64,000 bases of DNA, taken from NCBI GenBank assembly GCA_003945285.1, contig AP019005.1, positions 1,116,001-1,180,000 of the forward strand. The letters run 5' to 3'. Under the pieces are notes generated by a model. The model had not been told where the DNA came from. It did no database searches and saw only the letters and a list, made by a program, of their open reading frames with translations. The position numbers were made by a program, and so were the translations under genes. This document shows, piece by piece, positions 27,432 to 35,942 of the stretch. Source of the stretch: Hydrogenimonas sp. (lineage in GTDB: Bacteria > Campylobacterota > Campylobacteria > Campylobacterales > Hydrogenimonadaceae). Numbering within the stretch: position 1 is the stretch's first letter; every line of letters starts with the position of its first letter.

Positions 27432-28214
27432 ATGTATAGTAGGGTGGCAGCAATCGTCGACTCAAAGAGGTTCAAAAGCTTCATTACGGCGATGATTATC
27501 TTCAACGGTATCACGCTAGGGTTAATGACTTCAAAAAGCGTTATGGAGCAGTTCGGGCCGTTGCTCATCTTTCTGGATGTTGTGGTGATAGGTATCTTCA
27601 CGATCGAGATCGCCATGAGGATCTATGTGCACAGAAAAGAGTTCTTCAAAGATCCGTGGAGTCTCTTCGACTTCTTCGTAGTGGCCATTTCACTCGTTCC
27701 AGCGAGTGAAGAGTTCTCCATTTTACGGGTTCTCAGAGTGTTGAGGCTCTTCAGGCTCCTCACAATAGTACCGCAGATGCGAAAGATCATAGGTGCACTG
27801 GTCAGCGTCATACCCGGCATCGGCTCCGTGGCGATGGTACTCCTGCTTATCTTCTACGTATTCTCCATAATGGCCACGTCGATGTACGGCGAAGCCTTTC
27901 CGCAGTGGTTCGGAACCCTCGGCGCCTCGATGTACACACTCTTCCAGGTCATGACACTGGAGAGCTGGTCTATGGGAATAGCCAGACCGGTCATGGAGCA
28001 GTTCCCGGGAGCGTGGCTCTTTTTCGTCATCTTCGTGCTAATCTCCACCTTCGTCATGGTGAATCTTCTCATAGGCATAATAGTCGACGCGATATTCGCC
28101 ATAAAAGATGAAGAGAAACCGGAAAAGAGAGCGGTGGATGAAAAAGAGGAGCTCAAAAGAGAGCTCGAAGAGCTCAAGGCCGCCCTCTCAAGAGTGCAGA
28201 AGAGACTGGAATAG
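27432..28214 (+). CDS. Bacterial voltage-gated sodium channel (BacNav/NaChBac family)
   Basis: This 260-residue six-helix ion channel has an S4 voltage sensor with regularly spaced arginines ([21 protein letters not shown], residues ~96-116). The pore is MTLESWSMG, the sodium-selective filter known from NavAb and NaChBac. S6 follows ([15 protein letters not shown]). The C-terminus is a charged coiled coil ([20 protein letters not shown]) of the kind that holds these homotetramers together. In other bacteria such channels support motility, pH homeostasis or chemotaxis. The family assignment is secure; the role here is unknown. Confidence 0.9.
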   Translation: MYSRVAAIVDSKRFKSFITAMIIFNGITLGLMTSKSVMEQFGPLLIFLDVVVIGIFTIEIAMRIYVHRKEFFKDPWSLFDFFVVAISLVPASEEFSILRVLRVLRLFRLLTIVPQMRKIIGALVSVIPGIGSVAMVLLLIFYVFSIMATSMYGEAFPQWFGTLGASMYTLFQVMTLESWSMGIARPVMEQFPGAWLFFVIFVLISTFVMVNLLIGIIVDAIFAIKDEEKPEKRAVDEKEELKRELEELKAALSRVQKRLE

Positions 28215-28252
28215 CATATGAAATGTATACCTTGTAATTTACTTTACTGAAC

Positions 28253-28401
28253 TGACATTACGCAAAGTTTGACCAAAGCCCAAGCTTTGGCGGGGACTGA
28301 CCATCCCCTGCAGACACCTAATACTACGAAAACAAGCGAAGCACAGTTTATTTAGTAAAACATAGATTTCGAGATAAAGTTACGATTTTTGCTCAATGTC
28401 A
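28253..28401. repeat. MITE-like inverted-repeat element, group 2
   Basis: This ~149-bp element has ends TGACATTACGCAAAG and, on the right read inward, TGACATTGAGCAAAA. The interior shares CTTTGGCGGGGAC ... CCCCTGCA and TAGATTTCGAGAT with the element at 32273-32385. The outer 14 bp also resemble group 1 (TGACCTTACGCAAAAT), so the two groups probably share one transposition system. No target duplication is evident at this copy. Confidence 0.7.
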
Positions 28402-28415
28402 GTTGCTTGTTGTTT

Positions 28416-28799
28416 TTATTGTTTTATGAAACCCAATGATATCATTGACAAAAATACAGCCGCTATCATGTAGAGTGGAAATTTGGTGACTAATGCTTTA
28501 AAACCAAAATATTTTTTTTCCAAACCTAAGTATTTTAATTCTTCGATTCCTTCTAACTCTGCTTTCCTAAGAAGCTTTATTCTTTCCGGAAAATTTTTCT
28601 TTCCATATATTAGAAAAATCACCATAAATGCCAAAGATACAATTGCCCAAAATTGTGGATCTTTGGTGCCTAAGCATGAAATTGCCAAACTAAAACCGAC
28701 AATACCGAAACCTATATTAAGATACTCCTGCCATTTTAAATAATCAGATTCAATTTCTGAAAGGACTTTATCATCGATAATTTCCTGCTTTCTTTTCAT
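28416..28799 (-). CDS. Small membrane protein of unknown function
   Basis: This 127-residue protein has hydrophobic segments near residues 30-47 (IGFGIVGFSLAISCLG), 50-66 (FWAIVSLAFMVIFLIYG) and at the C-terminus (FPLYMIAAVFLSMISLGF). Charged stretches separate them. The ATG at 28799 has a GAAGGAG site at 5 bp, so it is preferred over the GTG two codons earlier. It is much more AT-rich than its neighbours and is bordered by a repeat, suggesting transfer. The 222 bp upstream to 29027 are AT-rich and hold nothing I can name. Confidence 0.6.
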   Translation of the reverse strand: MKRKQEIIDDKVLSEIESDYLKWQEYLNIGFGIVGFSLAISCLGTKDPQFWAIVSLAFMVIFLIYGKKNFPERIKLLRKAELEGIEELKYLGLEKKYFGFKALVTKFPLYMIAAVFLSMISLGFIKQ

Positions 28800-29027
28800 A
28801 AGCACTCCTTCTATTAATCTAATGCATCAAGTAAACTAACTAGTTTAGATGAATAGAAATACATCTAATAATATATTGACTTCTTTGGCTAAAATTGTCA
28901 CATTTTCGGTATTAAAACAAAATTAAAACAGCAGTTAACCTGATTGGTTAAAATTGTATTATTTCAAGCATAACGAATATGAATATATGTTTTTTCTCTT
29001 GTTCCCGTCATGAAAACCCTCTACAGC

Positions 29028-29471
29028 TCAGATCTCCTTCGAATCTGCTATTACGGTCACCGGGCCGTCATTTACTATCTCCACCTCCATCATCGCCGCG
29101 AAAACTCCTCTTTTTACCCTGCACTCTTTCTCCATCTGCTCACAGAAGTATTCGTAGAGTCTTTTCGCCTCCTTCGGCTCCATTGCGGCGTCGAAACTCG
29201 GCCTTCGCCCCTTTTTTATCTTGGCGGCGAGCGTGAACTGGCTTATCACCAGCACTTCCGCGTCTATATCTTTCAAAGAGAGGTTCATCTTGGCGTTTTC
29301 GTCGGCGAATATTCTGAGGTTCACGATCTTGGAGACCAGCTTCTTAGCATCCTCTTCGGTATCTTCCTTCATGACACCGAGCAGGATGTTGAGCCCTTTT
29401 CCTATCTGCGCCACCTTTCGGCCCTCTACGGTGACACTCGATCTCGTCACCCTCTGCAGAACAGCTTTCAC
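29028..29471 (-). CDS. dtd: D-aminoacyl-tRNA deacylase
   Basis: This 147-residue protein starts MKAVLQRVTRSSVTVEG and carries ISQFTLAA and VNDGPVTV, the two Dtd signatures lining the active site. It hydrolyses D-amino acids from mischarged tRNA. It starts with GTG overlapping the preceding small gene's stop (GTGA), in a trmL-small ORF-dtd run. Confidence 0.92.
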   Translation of the reverse strand: MKAVLQRVTRSSVTVEGRKVAQIGKGLNILLGVMKEDTEEDAKKLVSKIVNLRIFADENAKMNLSLKDIDAEVLVISQFTLAAKIKKGRRPSFDAAMEPKEAKRLYEYFCEQMEKECRVKRGVFAAMMEVEIVNDGPVTVIADSKEI

Positions 29472-29623
29472 TCTTTTTCGCGCTCCTCTTTTTCACCCTT
29501 TTTCACTTCGGTTCCGTTCTCCCCGTAGCGCTCCTCGTACTTCTGGGCGTGGTACCCCTTTATAATCCAGATCATGAAGAGAACGAAGCCAGCCGTCATA
29601 ACTATATCCATAAATGTGTTCAC
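29468..29623 (-). CDS. 51-residue single-span membrane protein
   Basis: This short gene is linked by GTGA overlaps on both sides: its GTG start at 29623 overlaps the trmL stop, and its TGA overlaps the dtd start. The product begins VNTFMDIVMTAGFVLF, so a single membrane helix (about residues 6-22) is followed by a highly charged tail (GTEVKKGEKEEREKE). The tight coupling is strong evidence that it is real. The function is unknown. Confidence 0.7.
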   Translation of the reverse strand: MNTFMDIVMTAGFVLFMIWIIKGYHAQKYEERYGENGTEVKKGEKEEREKE

Positions 29624-30087
29624 ATCAATCCTTTGAATGTATCGAAATTCTGCCTTACAGCCTCGTATGCGACTATGCCGACGCTAATCGAAATGTTGAG
29701 GCTGCGGCCCTCAGGTGTCATCGGAATCGTAATGCACTTTTCCGGCATCTTTTTCAGCAGCTCTTCGGGCAGACCTGTTGTCTCGCTGCCGAAAAGGAGG
29801 AAATCGCCCGGTTCAAAGTCCGCTTCGAAGTAGGGCTTTCTTGTTTTGGTGGTAGCGAGCCAGAGCCTTTTGTCTCCATGCTCTTCCATAAACGCCTGCA
29901 GCGACGGCCAGACGGTAGGGTTCAGCTTGTGCCAGTAGTCGAGCCCCGCACGCTTCAGCCGTTTGTCCTCTATGACGAACCCGAGCGGCTCGACGAGGTG
30001 CAAAGCGGCTCCCATATTGACGCAGAGCCGCCCTATCGTTCCGGTATTTGGCGCAATTTTGGGTTCGACCAGAACTATATTTACCAT
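29620..30087 (-). CDS. trmL: tRNA (cytidine(34)-2'-O)-methyltransferase
   Basis: This 155-residue minimal SPOUT methyltransferase starts MVNIVLVEPKIAPNTGTIGR. LFGSETTGLPEELL and IPMTPEGRSLNISISVGIVAYE form the trefoil-knot SAM site. It methylates the wobble nucleotide of certain leucine tRNAs. I chose the ATG at 30087 on homology; the upstream in-frame extension overlaps the divergent promoter of the M48 gene. Confidence 0.9.
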   Translation of the reverse strand: MVNIVLVEPKIAPNTGTIGRLCVNMGAALHLVEPLGFVIEDKRLKRAGLDYWHKLNPTVWPSLQAFMEEHGDKRLWLATTKTRKPYFEADFEPGDFLLFGSETTGLPEELLKKMPEKCITIPMTPEGRSLNISISVGIVAYEAVRQNFDTFKGLM

Positions 30088-30146
30088 TACACAATGACTC
30101 CCTGAAAAATTGGTACAATTGTAACCAAAAAAGAGAGAGGATTGCC

Positions 30147-30932
30147 ATGAAACGGATCGCACTTTTTCTGATAGCTCTCCTTTTCATAGCCGGCTGCGCA
30201 AAAGCCCCGATAACCGGCAGGACACAGATCATCATGCTGACCCCGGACCAGGAGATGGCCCTGGGGCTTCAGACGGAGCAGGAGATCTTCAAAACAGAAA
30301 AGATTTCGCACGATCCGAAATATACGGTTCCTGTAGAAAGAGTCGGCAGACGCATCGCCGAAGCGACCGGCATCGATCTCGACTGGAAGTTCTACGTCAT
30401 CGACAACGACAAGGTTCCCAACGCTTTCTGCCTCGCCAACGGACACGTCTTCGTCTACACCGGCCTCTTCAAATATATCGACAACGACGCACAGCTGGCA
30501 ACCGTCATGGCACACGAAATAGCACACGCCGTCGCCCACCATGTAGCCGAAAGGCTCAGCGTGGCGCAGCTTACCGGAATAGCCGCCGCCATAGCCAATG
30601 AGGCGGTGAGCAGAAGCGGCGGCGAATACGCACAGCTCTACCAGGCGGCCATAGGCATAGGCTCACAGGTGGGTGTCATGCTCCCCTACTCGAGAATGCA
30701 GGAGAGCGAGGCGGACCATATAGGGCTAATAATCATGGCGATGGCATGTTACGACCCGAGAGAGGCGCTAAAATTTTGGGAGAAGTTCGCCAAGGCGGGT
30801 AAAGAGCCGATAGTCTACCTCTCTACCCACCCCACTTCGAGAAGCAGGATAGAACAGCTGAAAAAACTAATGCCCGAAGCTTTGAAAGAGTACAGAAACT
30901 GCCGCCTGAACAGAGACTCAAAGATCCGTTAG
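30147..30932 (+). CDS. M48-family metallopeptidase lipoprotein
   Basis: This 261-residue protein has a lipoprotein signal (ALFLIALLFIAGC, lipobox cysteine at about residue 17). The zinc motif is MAHEIAHAVAHH and the third ligand is in MQESEADHIG. This matches the YcaL/LoiP-like M48C group of outer-membrane-associated quality-control proteases. A GAGAGAGGA ribosome-binding site precedes the ATG, and a TACAAT -10-like box lies upstream. With an OmpA-like protein and the TamAB module in the same window it may serve envelope maintenance; that link is inference. Confidence 0.85.
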   Translation: MKRIALFLIALLFIAGCAKAPITGRTQIIMLTPDQEMALGLQTEQEIFKTEKISHDPKYTVPVERVGRRIAEATGIDLDWKFYVIDNDKVPNAFCLANGHVFVYTGLFKYIDNDAQLATVMAHEIAHAVAHHVAERLSVAQLTGIAAAIANEAVSRSGGEYAQLYQAAIGIGSQVGVMLPYSRMQESEADHIGLIIMAMACYDPREALKFWEKFAKAGKEPIVYLSTHPTSRSRIEQLKKLMPEALKEYRNCRLNRDSKIR

Positions 30933-30939
30933 AGAAGGC

Positions 30940-32250
30940 TCAGAGCCTGTAGAAGGCTCTCTCGACGATCTCGCTGAATGTAGGATGCGCCAGAATCGTC
31001 TCTCTGCAAAGCTTCGCATCCATCTCCCCAGCCAGAGCCATCGAAACTATGGCGATAAGCTCCTGTGCCTGCGGAGCCAGGATCTCTCCGCCGGTAACGA
31101 AGTCATCCGAATCCTTGTACAAAATCACCACACCCCTGTCGGCACTGCATATCTCCGCATAGGGCCAGCCTCTCATCGGCATCACGCTCGAGCTGTCACC
31201 CTCCCCGTAGGAGCCGACAGATGCGTAACTCATAGGCAGGGTGTGGATAAACTTGACCACCCTTCCGAGATCGAGGGCATCTACACCTTTGCCGAGCAGC
31301 TTCCCGGTTACATTCAGCACCTCCGCCCTGGCCGCATGTGCCAGCTGCAGCTTCCCGTTGCAGTCGCCTATGGCGTAGTGCCCGGGCAGTGTGGTTTCGA
31401 AATATCTGTCGGTCTCGATACCCCTTTTGCCGATCTCTATCTCAGGAGTCGCAACTACGTCGGTAACGGCCCTCCTGCCGGTAGCGACGAGCAGAAGGGG
31501 CGCATAGTGCTCCGATCCGTCCTCAAACGTTATGTGAACGCCTCTTCTCGAAGTCACCGACGCCTTTTCGATCGATCTGTTCGGCATAAGCTTGACACCT
31601 ATATCCTCCATCTGGGCCTTGAGCGCCTCGCCTATTACCGGGTGGGCCTTTCTCAGAAGTCTGTCATGCCGCCATATAAGTTCGGTCTCTACACCGGCCG
31701 CGGCCATGAAAGAGGCCATCTCCAGCCCTATCGCCCCGTCGCCGTATACGGCAATCTTTTTCGGCAGGGTCTCCAGGTTCAGTATTTCGTCGCTTGTCAC
31801 TACGCTCTTTCCGTCATACACGATGCCTTCCGGAATGAACGGCCTCGAACCTGTACCTATCACAACGCTCTTCGCACTCAGAGTGTCGCCCCCTACTTCG
31901 ACCCTGTTCGGTTCCACGAGCTTCGCTTCGCCCTCAACAAGGTCAACACCTCCACACTGCTTTCGTATCGCCTCCGTCGCTTTCGTCACAATCGTCTCTT
32001 TTTCGCTCAAAAGGGCTTTCATGTCGAGTACGGACGCACTCTTGAACAGAGGCCGCCTGCTCTGAAGAACCGTATCTGCCGCATGCAGGAACAGCTTGGA
32101 CGGTATGCAGCCGTTATGCAGGCAAGTACCTCCGAGATGGACCATCTCTTTTTCGATCAGAACGGTTTTAAGCCCCGCCTTCGCGGCAACTACAGCACCG
32201 GCATAGTTCAGCCCGCCTCCTATGAAGCAGATATCGTAAGTTTTATCCAT
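30940..32250 (-). CDS. lpdA: Dihydrolipoamide dehydrogenase (E3)
   Basis: This 436-residue flavoprotein has FAD-binding GGGLNYAGAVVAAKAG, the redox disulfide GGTCLHNGCIPSK, and NAD-binding YGDGAIGLEMASFMAAAG. The second FAD motif is HYAIGDCNG. The C-terminal interface motif ILAHPTFSEIVERAF contains the catalytic His-Glu equivalent. It reoxidises lipoamide on E2 in the upstream complex. It is the last gene of the locus and is separated from the MGMT gene by a group 2 repeat. Confidence 0.88.
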   Translation of the reverse strand: MDKTYDICFIGGGLNYAGAVVAAKAGLKTVLIEKEMVHLGGTCLHNGCIPSKLFLHAADTVLQSRRPLFKSASVLDMKALLSEKETIVTKATEAIRKQCGGVDLVEGEAKLVEPNRVEVGGDTLSAKSVVIGTGSRPFIPEGIVYDGKSVVTSDEILNLETLPKKIAVYGDGAIGLEMASFMAAAGVETELIWRHDRLLRKAHPVIGEALKAQMEDIGVKLMPNRSIEKASVTSRRGVHITFEDGSEHYAPLLLVATGRRAVTDVVATPEIEIGKRGIETDRYFETTLPGHYAIGDCNGKLQLAHAARAEVLNVTGKLLGKGVDALDLGRVVKFIHTLPMSYASVGSYGEGDSSSVMPMRGWPYAEICSADRGVVILYKDSDDFVTGGEILAPQAQELIAIVSMALAGEMDAKLCRETILAHPTFSEIVERAFYRL

Positions 32251-32272
32251 CTTTTACAACCCTTTCTCCGAT

Positions 32273-32385
32273 GTTACGCAAAGCTTGAGTCAAGCCCAAC
32301 CTTTGGCGGGGACCGGCCGTCCCCTGCACCCCCCTGAAGCTACGAAATCGTAGATTTCGAGATGACGTTACGCTTTTTGCGTAAC
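32273..32385. repeat. MITE-like inverted-repeat element, group 2, inside the dehydrogenase operon
   Basis: The ends are GTTACGCAAAG (left) and the inverse TTTTTGCGTAAC (right). The interior contains CTTTGGCGGGGAC, CCCCTGCACCCCCC and an inner palindrome CTACGAAATCGTAG. It shares this interior with 28253-28401. The MGMT reading frame runs into it and stops within it, so its insertion replaced the original end of that gene. Confidence 0.7.
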
Positions 32386-32702
32386 GTTGGCTTATCAAAC
32401 TCGAAAAGCAGGCTCTCGAAGTTCACTATCTTTCCCTCTTTTACAGACACACCTTCAGATCTCAGAAGATCGGCTTTCCTATCCCTTCCACCCTCTGCGG
32501 AGTAATTTCCCAGCCTCCCGTCGGCAGGAACGACCCTGTGGCATGGGACTTCCGGGGCGTAAGGGTTTTTCCCTACCGCACTTCCGACAGCCCTGTAGGC
32601 ACGGGTACCCAGATATCTGCCTATCGCCCCGTATGTCGTCACCCTCCCTTTCGGTATCAGTTTAAGAGCCTCCCACACACTCTTTTGAAAATCAGTCGCC
32701 AC
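32340..32702 (-). CDS. ogt: Methylated-DNA--[protein]-cysteine S-methyltransferase family protein
   Basis: This ~120-residue protein consists of the MGMT DNA-binding domain. It has FQKSVWEALKLIPKGRVTTYG, GKNPYAPEVPCHRVVP (acceptor Cys in PCHRV) and the LLRSEGV helix. It lacks the N-terminal domain of full-length Ada/Ogt, as in short MGMT proteins. A short ATL relative would have Trp in place of Cys, so this one is likely active. The GTG at 32702 overlaps the end of the E2 gene by 11 bp. The last ~17 residues (from about DKPTLRKK) are encoded by the repeat and are not family-derived. Confidence 0.8.
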   Translation of the reverse strand: MATDFQKSVWEALKLIPKGRVTTYGAIGRYLGTRAYRAVGSAVGKNPYAPEVPCHRVVPADGRLGNYSAEGGRDRKADLLRSEGVSVKEGKIVNFESLLFEFDKPTLRKKRNVISKSTIS

Positions 32703-34017
32703 CCTCTTTTGCCCTCTCGAAAAATCTTCTATCCACAGCAAGAGTTTTCAAGCTCTCCATGAAAAGAGCGGCCTGAAGTCCGTTCACCACCCTGTGATCC
32801 ACAGTCAGAGTGACCGAGATTCTCCCATCGACTTCGGCGCCTATCGCCGCGATGGCGCTGTCATCCCTGTTTATCATCGCATCAAAACGCTCTATGCCGG
32901 TCATCCCAAGGTTGCTCAGCCCGAATGTGGAGCCTGCAAGATCTTCGGGTCTCACTCTCTTTGAAGCTATCTTCCGTTTCATCTCTGCAAGAGCCGCCGA
33001 GATCTCCTCCACACTCTTTCGGTTCAGATCTTTGAATACCGCCGCATAGAGATCCTCTCCGTCGGCAATCGCAAGGCTGATAGAGGCGTTCGGCCATACG
33101 AAGAGCTTTTCATCTTTGAGTGTGGTTCTGAAACCTTCATGCTTCATCATCGCTTCGGCAAAGAGCTTAAGAAACCATACCGTGTATGTCAGCTCTCTGT
33201 TTTCGTATATCTTCAACAGAGCTGCGTCTATCCGGTCGAAAATGTGGTAAACAGGCTTTTTAGCAGCCTCCTCAACTGTCGAAATTATCGCTTTTTTCAT
33301 AGTAGAGACGGGCTTTGGAAGCGGGATTTCATGCTCTTTTACATACTTTTCGACATCCTCTTCGCCGATCTTTCCCGCCTTGTCGAAAATTGCGGGATCC
33401 AGAGCGTAGAGCCTTACCAGTTTCAAGGCTTTGGGAGTGAATCTGCGCCTTAGATACCACTCCTTTATATCCTCCTCATGCGCCGGCAGAGGCAGGCTCC
33501 CCTCTTTTTGCAAAGCCTCTATGTCAATAGCGTATCCGGCGGCAAGGGCCCTAGCTTTCGGTGATGCTTCGCCTGCCGACACTGCGGCTCTTTTTTCCGT
33601 TGTCGGCCCCGTTTTCGACTCTTTGGAAGCGGATGCTCCGCCAAACAGCTCCTCTACTACCGACTCGGGAGCCTCCTCTTTTTTCCGGGGCTTCTCTTTT
33701 TTCGGCGGAGCGCTTTTCGGGGCCTCATGAACAGCTTCCGGCTCCTCTTTTTTCTCTTTTTCCGGCGCCTCCTTCCCCCCTTCGGTCTGCAAAACGGCTA
33801 TTACGCTGCCGACCGGAACACTCTCTCCTTCGGATACCTTCAGCTCCTTTACGGTGCCGTCCTTGAAGCTCTGAACATCCATAACCGCTTTGTCACTCTC
33901 GACTTCGGCTATGACATCTCCCGCTTTGACACTATCGCCGGGATGCACTTTCCAGTTTACAAGCCTCCCCTCCTCCATCGAAGCGGAGAGCTGGGGCATT
34001 ACGATCTCATAATCCAT
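32692..34017 (-). CDS. 2-oxoacid dehydrogenase E2 (dihydrolipoamide acyltransferase)
   Basis: This 441-residue protein has an N-terminal lipoyl domain with the lipoyl Lys in AEVESDKAVMDV (about residue 43). A Glu/Lys/Pro-rich linker follows, then peripheral-subunit-binding segments (SPKARALAAGYAIDIE and FTPKALKLVRLYALDP, possibly two). The catalytic domain ends with the active-site DHRVVNG. It forms the core of the complex and transfers the acyl group to CoA. Pyruvate or acetoin is the most likely substrate class given the split E1. Confidence 0.9.
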   Translation of the reverse strand: MDYEIVMPQLSASMEEGRLVNWKVHPGDSVKAGDVIAEVESDKAVMDVQSFKDGTVKELKVSEGESVPVGSVIAVLQTEGGKEAPEKEKKEEPEAVHEAPKSAPPKKEKPRKKEEAPESVVEELFGGASASKESKTGPTTEKRAAVSAGEASPKARALAAGYAIDIEALQKEGSLPLPAHEEDIKEWYLRRRFTPKALKLVRLYALDPAIFDKAGKIGEEDVEKYVKEHEIPLPKPVSTMKKAIISTVEEAAKKPVYHIFDRIDAALLKIYENRELTYTVWFLKLFAEAMMKHEGFRTTLKDEKLFVWPNASISLAIADGEDLYAAVFKDLNRKSVEEISAALAEMKRKIASKRVRPEDLAGSTFGLSNLGMTGIERFDAMINRDDSAIAAIGAEVDGRISVTLTVDHRVVNGLQAALFMESLKTLAVDRRFFERAKEGGD

Positions 34018-34984
34018 TTCTCCTCCCCCACTCTGTAATCTTTTCAGCTATCTTGTCGGGAGTAGGAATGGAGAGAAGCTCGAGGGTTCTGTTGTACGGT
34101 ATAGGCACATCTTCTCCCGCTATCCGCAAAGGCGGTGCATCGAGCATGTAAAAGAGCTCTTCGCAGACATTGCTGACTATCTGGGCCCCGTAGCCGCCGG
34201 TTTTGTGATCCTCTTCGACGACGACGAGCCTTCCTGTCTTCTTGAGCGACTTCGCGACGGTATCGTAATCGACAGGGTTCAAAGAGCAGAGGTCTATAAC
34301 CTCACAGCTTCTTTTCAGACTCTCCTCAATCTTGCCGACAGATGCCATTACATCGTCTACCATCTTCAGGTAGCTTACGATCGTGATATCCTCACCCTCC
34401 TTGACTATGCGCGCCTTGAAGGGGTCGAGCTCCGCGTTGAAATCTACATCCCCTTTTTTGTTGTAGAGAAGTTCATGTTCGATGAAAATGACAGGGTCGT
34501 CCATCAAAACGGCCTTTTTCAGGGCGTGGTAGGCGTAATTGACATCGTTGGCGGCAAATACGGTCAGGCCGGGAACCGCCGAGAGCATCTGTTCGTAACT
34601 CTCGGAGTGCTGTGCCGCGAGCTGTCTGCTGACTCCCTGCGGAAAACGGACCACCATAGGCAGTGTAATCTTTCCGGCGCTCATATAGCGGTATTTGGAC
34701 ATATGGTTTATGATCTGATCGAAGGCGAGGAGCGAGAAGTTGGCGGTCATGATCTCCGCGACCGGCCTCAGACCGCCGATAGCCATTCCGACGGCGTTGC
34801 CCACTATAGAGAGCTCCGCGATCGGGGTATCTATGACCCTTCTCTCTCCATATTTGGCCACCAGCCCCTCCGTCACCCTGTAGGAGCCGCCGTAAAGACC
34901 CACATCTTCTCCAAGCACCACCACATCCGGATCTATCCGCATCACATCGTCTATGGCACGGTTCAGCGCTTCACGATACAACAT
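34007..34984 (-). CDS. 2-oxoacid dehydrogenase E1 beta subunit
   Basis: This 325-residue transketolase-like subunit starts MLYREALNRAIDDVMRIDP. It carries VVVLGEDVGLYGGSYRVTEGL, DTPIAELSIVGNAVGMA and FPQGVSRQLAAQHSES, all PDH-E1beta/AcoB signatures. The longer in-frame extension upstream lies inside the E1alpha gene, so the ATG at 34984 is used, leaving a 14-bp overlap with E1alpha. It pairs with E1alpha in the alpha2beta2 thiamine enzyme. Confidence 0.9.
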   Translation of the reverse strand: MLYREALNRAIDDVMRIDPDVVVLGEDVGLYGGSYRVTEGLVAKYGERRVIDTPIAELSIVGNAVGMAIGGLRPVAEIMTANFSLLAFDQIINHMSKYRYMSAGKITLPMVVRFPQGVSRQLAAQHSESYEQMLSAVPGLTVFAANDVNYAYHALKKAVLMDDPVIFIEHELLYNKKGDVDFNAELDPFKARIVKEGEDITIVSYLKMVDDVMASVGKIEESLKRSCEVIDLCSLNPVDYDTVAKSLKKTGRLVVVEEDHKTGGYGAQIVSNVCEELFYMLDAPPLRIAGEDVPIPYNRTLELLSIPTPDKIAEKITEWGRRNGL

Positions 34985-35942
34985 TGCCGCACCTCTTGCA
35001 GTATAGATTTTCGAACAGTTCGGCCGCATCGGGCTCAGGACTCGAGGCGGCGAACTCCACCGCCTCTTCGACAGCCTTTTGCGCCCGCCGTTCAAGCGAC
35101 TCTATAGTTTCGGCATCGGCCTCGAAGCTCTCCGTAAGAGCCTTTTTCATCCTCTCTATCGGGTCCTGGGCCTTGCATATCTGCATCTCCTGCGGAGAGC
35201 GGTAACTGCCCGAATCGCTCATGGAGTGCCCTTCGTATCTGCATGTGAACGCTTCGATAAATATAGGCCCCCGGCCGTTTTGAATCTCCCTTTGCGCCTC
35301 TTTCACCGCCTCATATACGGCTATCGCATCCATTCCGTCCACCTCCGTCACGGGCATATAGGGTGCGGCTTTTTTTGACTGTTCCAGAAACGGTGACACC
35401 CTCGTGATCTCCGTACCGATAGCGTAACGGTTGTTTTCGCAGAGAAAGATTATGGGCAGCTTCCAGGCCGAAGCTATATTCAGCGACTCGAAAAAGGCGC
35501 CTCCGTTGGTTGCGCCGTCTCCGAAGATCACCATGACACCCTCTTCCTCCTCTTTGTACTTACGGGCGTATGCACAGCCGACGGCATTCGGAATCTGCCC
35601 TCCGACAATAGCGTCGCCGCCGTAAAAGAAGCGAGAAGGGTCGAAAAGGTGCATCGATCCCCCTTTACCTCTGCTCACCCCGGTCACCTTGCCGAAAAGC
35701 TCCGCCATGACCGCCTTGGGGTCTATACCCCGTGCTATCGCCATGACATGTTCACGATAGGTCGAAAAGACGTCACCCTTTTCGAACGCCTTCATGGCGG
35801 CGACACTTAATCCCTCCTGGCCGATGTCCAGGTGAAGGAAGCCGGAGATGTCACCCTTCATGTAGTGCTCTTTCGCGGCCAGTTCGAAACGCCGCCCAAG
35901 AGTCATATAGTAGTATATCTCTTCAGCGAGCAGTTTGTTCAT
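34971..35942 (-). CDS. 2-oxoacid dehydrogenase E1 alpha subunit
   Basis: This 323-residue subunit has the thiamine-diphosphate motif FGDGATNGGAFFESLNIA ... ENN. HLDIGQEGLSVAA and the phosphorylation-loop-like region YEGHSMSDSGSYRS are typical of PdhA/AcoA. It decarboxylates the 2-oxoacid (or cleaves acetoin) and acylates lipoyl-E2. Most Campylobacterota are thought to use pyruvate:acceptor oxidoreductases instead, so a full complex is notable. Its ATG overlaps the AhpD-like stop (ATGA). Confidence 0.9.
   Translation of the reverse strand: MNKLLAEEIYYYMTLGRRFELAAKEHYMKGDISGFLHLDIGQEGLSVAAMKAFEKGDVFSTYREHVMAIARGIDPKAVMAELFGKVTGVSRGKGGSMHLFDPSRFFYGGDAIVGGQIPNAVGCAYARKYKEEEEGVMVIFGDGATNGGAFFESLNIASAWKLPIIFLCENNRYAIGTEITRVSPFLEQSKKAAPYMPVTEVDGMDAIAVYEAVKEAQREIQNGRGPIFIEAFTCRYEGHSMSDSGSYRSPQEMQICKAQDPIERMKKALTESFEADAETIESLERRAQKAVEEAVEFAASSPEPDAAELFENLYCKRCGNVVS

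Noticed and set aside
30985-32337. 450-codon frame opposite lpdA and other long antisense frames in glgA, glgB and manB
   Set aside because: All lie over well-identified enzymes and have no family resemblance. They result from the codon bias of the sense strand.
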